Positions 7,939 through 14,994 are shown, counted from the first letter of the stretch. The stretch is 20,744 bases of DNA from DASQDT01 sp036380435 (GCA_036380435.1 DASVES010000237.1:1-20744); one strand, 5' to 3'. Translations and numbers: made by a program. Notes: generated by a model not told the origin, from the sequence alone.

Positions 7939-8304
7939 ATGTCGCCAGCAACCATAACTTATAGGTCGCGCGCCGCGCACAACATGCAAGCGGTAACGGA
8001 GCGCCGCGTGACAGAGAGAATTCGGACGCCCATCCCCGTCAGGATTCGCATGGTGGGCGGGGGGCATGATGCGGACGTGACCTCAGTCGTCGATAATCTC
8101 GGCGCCGGCGGCTTCTACGTGCGAGTGCCACGGAGGTTCGAGCCGGGCGCACGCCTGTCCGCCCTCTTCAGGTTCACCGCCGACTCGGTCGAAACGAAGT
8201 ACGTGGCTCGGCTCGCCGTGCGCGGCTGCGTCCTGCGCGTCGAGGAGCTGCCCGGTAGCGTCTACGGCGTGGCGGTCAGTATCTGCCAGTACAAGTTCGT
8301 CTGA
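7939..8304 (+). CDS. PilZ domain protein (PilZ1)
   Basis: The protein has 121 residues and is nearly all PilZ domain (about 20-120). The N-terminal RxxxR is present at R23-R27. The second motif reads DNLGAGG at 52-58, matching D-x-S-x-x-G except that Leu54 replaces the usual Ser. PilZ domains bind cyclic di-GMP and pass the signal to a partner or to attached domains; here there is none, so it is a stand-alone adaptor. An AAGGAGG at 7929-7935 precedes the ATG, with only three bases between. An alternative ATG at 7984 would still keep the whole domain. It lies downstream of RR1 on the same strand after a 225-base gap. Cyclic di-GMP binding is likely but not certain given the Ser to Leu change. 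Confidence 0.82.
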   Translation: MSPATITYRSRAAHNMQAVTERRVTERIRTPIPVRIRMVGGGHDADVTSVVDNLGAGGFYVRVPRRFEPGARLSALFRFTADSVETKYVARLAVRGCVLRVEELPGSVYGVAVSICQYKFV

Positions 8305-8358
8305 AGCGGGCGCGCCGCCGCCAGCACGGAACCGTCGCCTGGTGAGAGATTCTTCGTT

Positions 8359-8812
8359 TTATAGCCGGGAGATTATCAAACAGGTATCCGGGTCGAGCCA
8401 CTCGCTCCCGTACCGGGGGTCGTTTGGATTCATGACCGCCGGCTGGAGGATGCGGTCTAACTCGGCGAACTCGACTTCGGGAAAAGCCTGAATGGTCTGC
8501 ACGAAGTGCTCTTCGATGGCCGTCGCTGGCAACTCGACGACGTGAACGTCGATACCGGGGAATCCGGTGCGCGCGCCATATGCGGCGAGGAGTCGGCGCG
8601 GATGCTCGTCCGATGTGCTGGCGCGGAACTTCAAGAGGATGCGGCTGGGGACGAAGCGGTTGGCGGATCGTCCCGCCCCGGACGACGCGCCCGTCGGGTC
8701 GTCAAACCCTCCGCCCTCCGGCGCGCGTCCTTTGCTCAGAGTCGAAGGCAGTCCGGCCAGCAGAAGTGCCATCAATAAAGTTTCCCGCAAACCCCCTACA
8801 ACCCTTACTCAT
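8359..8812 (-). pseudogene. Remnant of a secreted subtilisin-like (S8) protease: signal peptide and propeptide only, frameshifted
   Basis: The reading frame up to 8790 encodes 143 residues: a hydrophobic signal core (LLMALLLAGLP), a Gly/Ser linker, then a propeptide-like segment. The segment runs FVPSRILLKFRAS, a central helix/strand region, FPEVEFAELDRILQP and NPNDPRYGSEW. That order is typical of the propeptide (inhibitor I9-like) just before the catalytic domain of subtilases, where NDP-x-Y/F-x-x-QW marks the junction. Here the frame diverges right after that point and stops within 14 residues, with no Asp/His/Ser catalytic domain on the strand. The best start, ATG at 8810-8812 with a strong GGAGG, is out of frame. 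Removing one base from the C5 run at 8792-8796 would join it to the frame. The alternative is an expressed stand-alone protease inhibitor using the TTG at 8790 or ATG at 8772. Confidence 0.7.
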
Positions 8813-8819
8813 CTCTTCA

Positions 8820-8824
8820 CCTCC
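8820..8824 (-). promoter_or_regulatory. Strong Shine-Dalgarno GGAGG for the out-of-frame ATG of the protease remnant
   Basis: On the minus strand GGGAGGTG (8825-8818) ends five bases before an ATG at 8812-8810, and its GGAGG core lies seven bases before it. This is the best translation start in the area, yet it leads into a different frame from the signal peptide and propeptide. That supports a start-proximal frameshift. Confidence 0.6.
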
Positions 8825-9087
8825 CGCGTTCGCGAAGACAGAAACAACTTTTTCAGGGCCGTGGCCCACGGCGCCTGAGGGGTTGGAAGCTTCAGGGCCG
8901 GCGCGGGCCGAATCATCAATCCGCGCTTTAAACGTCCCCACGGCGAGATAATGCCTTTACGGCCGCCGTCGTTCTCCGGCGATGAAAAAAATTTCTCTCC
9001 TGTCGATTTTCGTCTCTGATTAACGCTTTAAATGATAGCAAGGCAGCCCCGCGCGACGGATGACCACGGGTCAGAACTTTTGATGGC

Positions 9088-9138
9088 TGTCTACATAAAT
9101 TGCCAGGCGACGACGCATCAAGTCCACAAATGTAGACA
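9088..9138. repeat. Inverted repeat TGTCTACAT ... ATGTAGACA
   Basis: The 9-base arms at 9088-9096 and 9130-9138 are perfect reverse complements, separated by 33 bases. The half-site TGTCTACA/TGTAGACA resembles TACA-TGTA half-sites of BlaI/MecI/CopY-type repressors, but the wide spacing is not typical and no such repressor is encoded here. It may be two operator half-sites or the stem of a small RNA. Confidence 0.4.
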
Positions 9139-9155
9139 ACCCTCAGCCGTTTTAC

Positions 9156-9181
9156 CCGGCCCGCTGGGTTGCCGGATTTTT
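9156..9181 (+). terminator. Weak candidate intrinsic terminator
   Basis: The stem CCGGC/GCCGG (9156-9160 with 9171-9175) has a ten-base loop and is followed by ATTTTT. The stem is short for a terminator, and no gene on the + strand ends just upstream, so this would matter only if a small RNA is made from the 9.0-9.18 kb segment. Confidence 0.2.
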
Positions 9182-9308
9182 GCATGTAAAGCCTTGATTT
9201 TCAATCATCTCAAAGATAATTCAGGTGTCTTTGGTGATAAGATTCGGGGCGCACCGAGGAAGTGCCTGGTCGGCCGACCTTCCCCTCAAGGGGCATGTGA
9301 GTTGCTAA

Positions 9309-9338
9309 TTGGAAAATTCAGGGAATCATGAGTATTAT
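9309..9338 (+). promoter_or_regulatory. Possible sigma-70 promoter TTGGAA-18-TATTAT
   Basis: TTGGAA at 9309-9314 and TATTAT at 9333-9338 (overlapping TATAAT at 9336-9341) are separated by 18 bases in the most A/T-rich part of the gap. The nearest + strand gene is RR2, about 450 bases on, so it would imply a long leader. This is a sequence match only. Confidence 0.3.
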
Positions 9339-9791
9339 AATTTTGTTTGTTCCTTAACCAATCGCCCGGACGCCCAGATAGGACTTTCGACTCACCTCTC
9401 TTTTCAGAGTCCGGGGGCACTTCACCAAGGCGCAACAGTTCCTCACGACGAGAGCCCCCGCGGCTTGGGGGCGGCGCAGCATGTGGACGCACATCCGTTC
9501 CTGACGGGCTGTGCGTATGTTGATTGCAAATGGAGCGTGGAAACATTTTCCCCGGAACCGGCAATTCAAGGTCGTAGACTTACTATATTGCGGGCCAAGT
9601 TTGGCGAGAGAGTACGAGCCACCTCGTGAGCGCGGCTTTCCCGCATGCGTTTTGATCGTCGAGTGCGGCGACCAGAGGCCGCCCACTCGACGCAGAGGAT
9701 GTTTAAGACAGTGAAAGCAACAGCGTCCATCAATCCTCCTCGCGTAGATGACCAGAATAAGGCAACCCGCGCAATCCCCCGAAGGGAGAAG

Positions 9792-10478
9792 ATGGCTGAC
9801 CCTCAGAAAACCCGAATGGTTAACATCCTGATCGTGGATGACCACGCGGTTCTCCGTGCAGGGATTCGACTTCTGATCGAGACCGACAAGCGGTTCGCCG
9901 TTTGCGGCGAAGCCGAAAACTGCCGCGATGCACTCGATCTCGCCCAGAGCACACAGCCCGACCTCATCCTGCTCGACATTGACCTCGACGGCGAGAACTC
10001 TCTGGAGTGCGTGCCGTCGCTGCTCAAGGTCTCGCCCGCCTCGCGGGTGCTGGTGCTGACGGGACACAGCGACGAGGACGTTCACGCACAGGCGCTGAGG
10101 GCCGGCGCGATTGGCCTCGTCCTCAAGAAGGAGGCCGCCAGCGTGCTCCTGAAGGCCATCGACAAGGTGGACCAGGGAGAGGTGTGGTTCGACCGCGCGA
10201 CCATGGGAAGCGTCCTCTCGGAGATGTCGCGCGGCGGCGGGCGGGCGAGCGAAGACATCGAAGGGGCCAAGATCGCGACACTGACCGACAGGGAGCGCGA
10301 GGTCGTCACCCTCATCGGCGAGGGACTGAAGAACAAGCACATCGCTGATCGCCTGTGCATCAGCGAGACGACGGTGCGGCACCACCTGACCTCGATCTTC
10401 GACAAGCTCGGCGTCACCGACCGCCTCGTACTCGTGATCTACGCCTACCGGCACAACCTCGTGAAGCCGCCGAAGTGA
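9792..10478 (+). CDS. NarL/FixJ-family response regulator (RR2)
   Basis: The protein has 228 residues from the ATG at 9792, preceded by AAGGGA a few bases upstream. The frame stays open further upstream to 9645, but that part has no domain character, and this start gives the same length as the two sister regulators. The receiver domain has VDDHAVLRAG, the phospho-acceptor Asp62 in ILLDIDLDGENS, Thr90 in VLTG and Lys112 in LVLKKE. GEVWFDR marks the linker. The LuxR-type HTH (about 162-220) reads LTDREREVVTLIGEGLKNKHIADRL, then HHLTSIFDKLGV. It lies 99 bases before HK2, in the opposite gene order to HK1-RR1, and is a likely HK2 target. Confidence 0.92.
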   Translation: MADPQKTRMVNILIVDDHAVLRAGIRLLIETDKRFAVCGEAENCRDALDLAQSTQPDLILLDIDLDGENSLECVPSLLKVSPASRVLVLTGHSDEDVHAQALRAGAIGLVLKKEAASVLLKAIDKVDQGEVWFDRATMGSVLSEMSRGGGRASEDIEGAKIATLTDREREVVTLIGEGLKNKHIADRLCISETTVRHHLTSIFDKLGVTDRLVLVIYAYRHNLVKPPK

Positions 10479-10577
10479 CGGCGCGGGCGAGCCGTGGCCG
10501 CGACTGCACGGAAGGGAGATAAGACCGCCCCGGCGCCTCGACCGCGCGGCGGCGCGGCGCGCTGAGCCGGCTTTAGC

Positions 10578-12245
10578 ATGACCAAGCCCGCCGAACCTCT
10601 GGACGCCAGGATGGTGGCCTTCATCAGGACCGTCCTGGCCTTCTGCACCTTCATCTTCACCTACATCGACCCTACGGCCCCCCCCACCCTGATCCCGGTC
10701 GTCTACACGGCGCTGGCGCTCTACTGCCTCTACAGCGTGGCCATCTACCGCGCGGCGGCGCGCGGCGCGGCCTTCGTGTCCTCGGGCCTCGTGCACGGGC
10801 TCGACATCGTCTGGTATCTCCTGCTCGTCGCGCTCAGCGGCGGCTCCAACAGCGCCTACTTCCTGCTCTTCTTCTTCGCCGTCCTCGTCGCCTCTTTCAG
10901 TTCGGGCGTCAGCTCCGGCCTGAGGGCCGCCGCCATCTCTGCTGCGCTCTTCACGCTCGTGGGCTACTCGGCCATCGCACCGAACGAGTTTCAGCTCAGC
11001 CGCTTCCTGCTGCGCCCCGTTTACCTGCTCGTGCTCGGCTACATGATCGCCTACTGGGGCGGGCGGGAACTGAGGCTGCGCCGCCAGCTCGAACTCCTCA
11101 GGGACGTGACCGTCACGCTGAACCCGCGGTTCGGGACCCACCACCTGATCGGGCACGTGGTCAAAGTGCTACGGGACTTTTACAAGGCGCGCGTTTGCCT
11201 GCTGCTGCTCGTCGAGGAAGGCGGAGACTCCTGCCTGTTGTTCCGCGCCGAGGCCGGCGTCGGCGGCGGGGCTGCCCCCGCTGAGAGAGTGCCGGCCGAG
11301 GCCGTCCGCGATCTGCTGCCCTATGGCGGGAGCAGCGTGCTCGTCTGCTCGGGCGCGCGTCGCCGCCTGTTCAGGCGCGGCGGCTGCGACTCCTTCGACC
11401 TCGAGACGAAGGAGCAGGCGGGCGCGCCCCCCGACGTGTTCGACTCCGTCTCGCGCGCCCTGGCCGCCGACAACTTCCTGAGCGTGCCGGTAACCTACCA
11501 GCGCGGCGTCACCGGCAGGCTCTACGTCGCGGACTCGGCGCGGTCACTCGGCAGGGGCGACGCCGACTTCATCGCGCAGGTCTTCGAGCACACGCGGCCC
11601 TTCATCGAGAACGTTCGGCTCGTGGATACGCTCGCGTCCGATGCGGCGCAGGACGAGCGGCAGAAGATCGCGCTCGACATCCACGACGGGGTGATCCAGC
11701 CCTACATCGGGCTCCAGCTCGGGCTCGAAGCGCTGAGGAGGCAGGCCGACGGCAGCAACGAAGCGGTGTCGAAGGGGATCGAGCGCCTCATCGCGCTCAC
11801 GGAGTCCGGGATCGAGGACCTGCGGCTGTACGTGGGTGGTCTGAAGGCGGGGGGCGAGCGCAAGGGGAGTCTGTTGCCCGCACTCCGGCGCTTCGGCGTG
11901 AAGTTCTCCGAGGCGACCGGGGTCGGCGTGGAGGTCGAGTCCGAGACGCCCGACCTCTTCCTCAACGACCGGCTGGCCGGCGAGGTGTTCCAGATGACGA
12001 CCGAGGCGCTCAGCAACATCCGGCGGCACAGTGAGGCCAAGGCGGCGACCGTCCGCATCGGCTGCGACGACCGGAGGCTTTCCCTGCGCGTGACGAACGA
12101 CGGCCCGCCGGGCGACACCAACACCACCGCCGTCGCCTTCGTCCCGCGCTCGATCACCGAGCGGGCCTCGAGCCTCGGCGGGACGGTTTTCGTCAGGCGC
12201 CCGCCCGAGGGCGGGGCGGTCGTCGAGATAGACATCCCGCTCTGA
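10578..12245 (+). CDS. Membrane sensor histidine kinase, NarX/DesK-like, divergent ATPase lid (HK2)
   Basis: The protein has 555 residues and is a clear paralogue of HK1 across its whole length, including the shared segments SAALFT-VGY, NEF-x-x-x-RFL, LVLGYMIA-W and NPRFG. About six hydrophobic segments cover 12-160, a GAF-like domain about 185-345. The phospho-acceptor is His369 in DIHDGVIQPYIGLQLGLEA, with HDxxxQ kept. The HATPase N box is present (QMTTEALSNIRRH, about 472-484). The G1-like motif is NDGPPG, closer to canonical than in HK1, but the GxGL lid is again replaced by FVPRSITERASSLGG. The C-terminus VVEIDIPL is typical. The start has no strong ribosome binding site. RR2 lies upstream and RR3 24 bases downstream, so it probably serves both. 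Confidence 0.9.
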   Translation: MTKPAEPLDARMVAFIRTVLAFCTFIFTYIDPTAPPTLIPVVYTALALYCLYSVAIYRAAARGAAFVSSGLVHGLDIVWYLLLVALSGGSNSAYFLLFFFAVLVASFSSGVSSGLRAAAISAALFTLVGYSAIAPNEFQLSRFLLRPVYLLVLGYMIAYWGGRELRLRRQLELLRDVTVTLNPRFGTHHLIGHVVKVLRDFYKARVCLLLLVEEGGDSCLLFRAEAGVGGGAAPAERVPAEAVRDLLPYGGSSVLVCSGARRRLFRRGGCDSFDLETKEQAGAPPDVFDSVSRALAADNFLSVPVTYQRGVTGRLYVADSARSLGRGDADFIAQVFEHTRPFIENVRLVDTLASDAAQDERQKIALDIHDGVIQPYIGLQLGLEALRRQADGSNEAVSKGIERLIALTESGIEDLRLYVGGLKAGGERKGSLLPALRRFGVKFSEATGVGVEVESETPDLFLNDRLAGEVFQMTTEALSNIRRHSEAKAATVRIGCDDRRLSLRVTNDGPPGDTNTTAVAFVPRSITERASSLGGTVFVRRPPEGGAVVEIDIPL

Positions 12246-12268
12246 CGCGCGGGTTCGCTAAACAGATT

Positions 12269-12952
12269 ATGTCCGCTAGGCAAGACAGTAGCGAGGTGCG
12301 CATCGTGCTCGTCGATGACCACCAGCTCTTCCGCGATGGCCTGCGCATGCTCATCGAGAGCCGCCCGGGCTTCCTCGTGGTGGGCGAGGCGGGCGACGCG
12401 GCCGGGGGGTTGGAGGCGGTGGCCGGGGAGCGCCCCGAGGTCGTCCTCCTCGACCTCGACCTCGGCGGCGAGGACGGTCTCGAACTTCTCCCGAAGCTCC
12501 TTGACGCCTCGGGCGAAACCAATGTCATCGTCCTCACGGGTATCCGCGACCCGGAGGTTCACCTTCGCGCCGCGCGGCTCGGGGCGAAGGGGCTTGTCCT
12601 GAAGGACAAGGCGCGCGGGGCGCTCCTCAAGGCAATCGAGAGGGTCTGCGCGGGCGAGGTCTGGTTCGACCGGACGCTTCTGGGCACGCTCTTTTCGGGG
12701 GGCCGCGGCGCCGGCGAGGCCGACATGGCGGACGCCGCCAAGATCGAGCGCCTGACGGAGTCAGAGCGCGGCATCATCGCCGTCTTCGGCGAGGGGATGA
12801 CCACGACGAAAGAGATCGCCGGCCGGCTGTCGATAGAGTCCTCGACCGTCGAGAAACACCTCACGGCGATCTACGGCAAGCTGGGAGTGCAAAACCGTCT
12901 CAGCCTCGTCATCTTCGCCTACAACAGCGGACTCCTGAAGCCCTCCAAGTGA
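12269..12952 (+). CDS. NarL/FixJ-family response regulator (RR3)
   Basis: The protein has 227 residues. The receiver domain has VDDHQLFRDGL, the phospho-acceptor Asp62 in LLDLDLGGEDG, Thr90 in VLTG and Lys112 in LVLKDK. GEVWFDR lies in the linker. The LuxR HTH (about 160-220) reads LTESERGIIAVFGEGM, then IESSTVEKHLTAIYGKLGV. The C-terminal end GLLKPSK resembles NLVKPPK of RR2, suggesting that RR2 and RR3 are the closer pair and that one arose by duplication. It starts 23 bases after the HK2 stop without an obvious ribosome binding site, so translation may be coupled to HK2. Confidence 0.92.
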   Translation: MSARQDSSEVRIVLVDDHQLFRDGLRMLIESRPGFLVVGEAGDAAGGLEAVAGERPEVVLLDLDLGGEDGLELLPKLLDASGETNVIVLTGIRDPEVHLRAARLGAKGLVLKDKARGALLKAIERVCAGEVWFDRTLLGTLFSGGRGAGEADMADAAKIERLTESERGIIAVFGEGMTTTKEIAGRLSIESSTVEKHLTAIYGKLGVQNRLSLVIFAYNSGLLKPSK

Positions 12953-12989
12953 CGGCGCCCCCGCAGGCCCCGACTCTATACTTCGGGGA

Positions 12990-13014
12990 AACCGTTCATC
13001 AATCCCAAACGGTT
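12990..13014 (+). terminator. Weak hairpin after RR3, possible terminator
   Basis: AACCGTT (12990-12996) and AACGGTT (13008-13014) form a 7-base stem with an 11-base loop about 37 bases after the RR3 stop. It is followed by CTTCC and not by a T run, so intrinsic termination is doubtful. Confidence 0.3.
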
Positions 13015-13069
13015 CTTCCGCAATGTTGATGCTGCGGATGCTGCCGTAGGTAACCCTGCCCCGCTGTGA

Positions 13070-13079
13070 TATAGTCCGC
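13070..13079 (+). promoter_or_regulatory. Possible -10 element TATAGTCCGC upstream of the second TPR gene
   Basis: These ten bases are identical to 7853-7862 and lie about 94 bases before the start of the TPR gene. No convincing -35 box is seen. Confidence 0.3.
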
Positions 13080-13159
13080 GCCGAATCGAGCCTGAGCCCA
13101 CTCCCTTCCCAGCTTCTCTGGAATCACCCAGACCATCTGAAGCCCGTCGCTCAAACACC

Positions 13160-13165
13160 AAGGAG
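13160..13165 (+). promoter_or_regulatory. Shine-Dalgarno AAGGAG deciding the TPR2 start
   Basis: AAGGAG ends seven bases before the ATG at 13173. An in-frame TTG at 13167 is only one base from the box and so is unlikely to be used. Confidence 0.7.
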
Positions 13166-13172
13166 CTTGAGA

Positions 13173-14645
13173 ATGTCGATTGACAATACCCTCTACAGGG
13201 GCCGAGCCGCGGCCCTGGCGATCTTCTTTTTGCTATTCATTTCCCCTGCCGCCCTCTTCGCGCAAAACCGGGAGATGCCGCTCACGGCCTCGAAGGAGGC
13301 GCTCGCGCTCTTCGTGCAGGGCCGGGATAAGATTGAGAATCTCGAAGACCCCGGCACGCTCTTCGAGCAGGCCATCCAGAAAGACCCCAACTTCGCCATG
13401 GCCTATCTGTTCGCCGGAAGGACTAATCAGGAGTTCAGGAAAAACCTGGAGAAGGCCGTGGGCCTCGCCGACAAGGTCTCGCCGGGTGAGAAGGAGTGGA
13501 TTCTCGCCGCCAAGGAGCAGTCCGAAGGCAATCCGACCGGACGTAAAGAGCACCTCGAACAACTGCTGAAACTTCACCCGGCCGACAAGCGCGCCCACTC
13601 GCAGATAGCTTTTTACTACCGCTCCATCGGCGACGACGCGCCGTCCCTGCGGCACTTCTCGGAGGCCGTCAAACTGGACAAGAACTACGCGCCCGCGTAC
13701 AACAACATCGGCTACGCCAACCTCCGCATGGGCAGGTACGCCGACGCCGAGCGGGCCTTCAAGACCTACATCAAACTCATCCCGAAGAACCCCAACCCTT
13801 ACGATTCATACGCCGAGTTGTTGATGAAGACGGGCAAGTACGACGAGTCCATCAAGCAGTACAACAGGGCGCTGAGCGTTGACCCGACATTCTTCAACTC
13901 CTACAGGGGCATGGGCAACAACTACGCCTACAAGGGCGACTATGCTAAAGCCCGTGAGTCCTACAAGCTGATGTTCGACAAGGCTCCTGACGACGCGGGC
14001 AGAGACCTGGCCCTGGTGTCCGAGATGAACTCTTACGTGGCGGAGGGTAAGACGGGCGAGGCGCTTGCGGTTAACGAACGGCGGCGGGGGATGGCCGAGA
14101 AGGCGGGCGACATCCAAACGCTCATCGGCATTCACACCGCCGCCGGGTTCATCCTCGTCGAAGCGGGCAAATTGGACGACGCCGCCAAGCATTTCGAGAA
14201 GGCCGACCAACTCAGGGAAGACCCGTCACTGCCGGCCGCGGGCCGGGAGAATCGGCGCCTCGGCAGTATGCAGAATCGTACCCGCCTCTCGATTGCCAGG
14301 CAGGACTTCGGCCCCGCCAGGACTCAATTAGAGGAGATCAGGCAGCACCTCTCGTCGCGGAAGAACCCGAATCAGGAGAGGGGCTACAACGAGACGGCCG
14401 GATTCCTGGAGCTCGGTCAGAAGAATTACACCAAGGCGTTAGAGTACTTCGCCAAGGCGGACCCCAATGACCCTTACGTCTGGTATTACCAGGCGGTCGC
14501 CTACGAGGGGGCTGGGGATAAAAAAAGTGCGGCAGCGCTCTACCGGAAGGTGGTCAACTGGAACCAACTCGACGACACCGGCCACGCCGTCGTGCGCTCG
14601 CGCGCCCTGGCCAGAGGGGTCGAGTTGTCCAAACTGTCCAAGTAA
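13173..14645 (+). CDS. Secreted TPR-repeat protein (TPR2)
   Basis: The protein has 490 residues from the ATG supported by AAGGAG. A signal peptide covers about 1-30 (AAALAIFFLLFISPAALFAQ). The rest is almost continuous tetratricopeptide repeats, for example APAYNNIGYANLRMGRYADA, PYDSYAELLMKTGKYDESI and SYRGMGNNYAYKGDYAKARE in the middle, and FLELGQKNYTKALEYFAKA and VWYYQAVAYEGAGDKKSAAA near the C-terminus. No enzymatic domain is visible. TPR proteins of this kind are interaction scaffolds in the periplasm or outside the cell. It stands alone, with gaps of 220 bases before it and about 350 after it, so it is probably transcribed on its own. Confidence 0.85.
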   Translation: MSIDNTLYRGRAAALAIFFLLFISPAALFAQNREMPLTASKEALALFVQGRDKIENLEDPGTLFEQAIQKDPNFAMAYLFAGRTNQEFRKNLEKAVGLADKVSPGEKEWILAAKEQSEGNPTGRKEHLEQLLKLHPADKRAHSQIAFYYRSIGDDAPSLRHFSEAVKLDKNYAPAYNNIGYANLRMGRYADAERAFKTYIKLIPKNPNPYDSYAELLMKTGKYDESIKQYNRALSVDPTFFNSYRGMGNNYAYKGDYAKARESYKLMFDKAPDDAGRDLALVSEMNSYVAEGKTGEALAVNERRRGMAEKAGDIQTLIGIHTAAGFILVEAGKLDDAAKHFEKADQLREDPSLPAAGRENRRLGSMQNRTRLSIARQDFGPARTQLEEIRQHLSSRKNPNQERGYNETAGFLELGQKNYTKALEYFAKADPNDPYVWYYQAVAYEGAGDKKSAAALYRKVVNWNQLDDTGHAVVRSRALARGVELSKLSK

Positions 14646-14682
14646 TACTGACCAAACTTCCCGGCGAGTATGACCACCGCAC

Positions 14683-14746
14683 GCCCTCCCTCGGGCTTCC
14701 GCCTTAAGGCACATCCGGGGCCGCAAGCCCGACCGTGAGGGAGGGC
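14683..14746 (+). terminator. Long GC-rich hairpin after TPR2, possible transcription end
   Basis: GCCCTCCCTC (14683-14692) pairs with GAGGGAGGGC (14737-14746), and GGGCTT (14693-14698) continues the stem with AAGCCC (14725-14730) after a six-base bulge. The loop contains the perfect palindrome GCCTTAAGGC (14701-14710). It lies 37 bases after the TPR2 stop. No T run follows, so it may end transcription, protect the 3' end or be a repeated palindromic element. Confidence 0.45.
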
Positions 14747-14936
14747 GCACGCAATTGCAACTCGCTATAGTGCGCGAAGCCGCCGCGCCGGTCTCGACGG
14801 TCTGAAGGCCCGCGGCGGCGGCGGCTTCGCCCCGCGTCACCCGATCTGCTTCTTCTGCTCGGGCGCCCGCGTCAGTCTCTGACAGGGCGCAAGGGGTGGC
14901 TCATTTAGGCCGTCTGAAAACTGTCGCTTTGTCCGA

Positions 14937-14966
14937 TTGCCGGGGCAGGTGGGCTGCCCGTACAAT
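14937..14966 (+). promoter_or_regulatory. Sigma-70-type promoter TTGCCG-18-TACAAT
   Basis: TTGCCG (14937-14942) and TACAAT (14961-14966) are separated by 18 bases. A start of transcription near 14973 would leave about 22 bases before the ATG at 14995, which fits that start and excludes the GTG at 14896. Confidence 0.5.
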
Positions 14967-14994
14967 ACCCGTTCGCCCCGACGCCTCTTGCCCC

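Larger units (their letters stand above)
8813..9791. other. Gene-free stretch of about 980 bases with lower GC
   Basis: No reading frame here shows a recognisable domain or sensible codon use on either strand. The long minus-strand frame across 9354-11156 is an antisense shadow of RR2 and HK2. The stretch is visibly richer in A and T between about 8980 and 9360 than its surroundings. It contains a 9-base inverted repeat (9088-9138), a weak hairpin followed by T5 (9156-9181) and a possible promoter (9309-9338). It probably carries the promoter of the remnant gene leftwards and of RR2 rightwards. Confidence 0.6.
14646..14994. other. Intergenic gap holding a hairpin and a promoter
   Basis: I see no gene in this 349-base gap. 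It contains a long imperfect hairpin (14683-14746), a TATAGTGCGC element (14765-14774) and a good promoter match for the next gene (14937-14966). An open frame from a GTG at 14896 exists, but it would start upstream of that promoter and has no protein-like character before 14995. Confidence 0.6.

Noticed and set aside
7800..7964. Small + strand frame before PilZ1 with GGGAGG just upstream
   Set aside because: The spacing from GGGAGG to its ATG is about one base, there is no protein-like signature, and it overlaps the PilZ1 start.
9032..9331. 99-codon + strand frame in the gene-free stretch
   Set aside because: No ribosome binding site, no domain and odd codon use; nothing similar on either side.
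9354..11156. 600-codon open frame on the minus strand
   Set aside because: It is antisense to RR2 and the 5' half of HK2, which have clear domains. The translation is Arg/Glu/His-rich without a domain, as expected for a shadow in GC-rich DNA.
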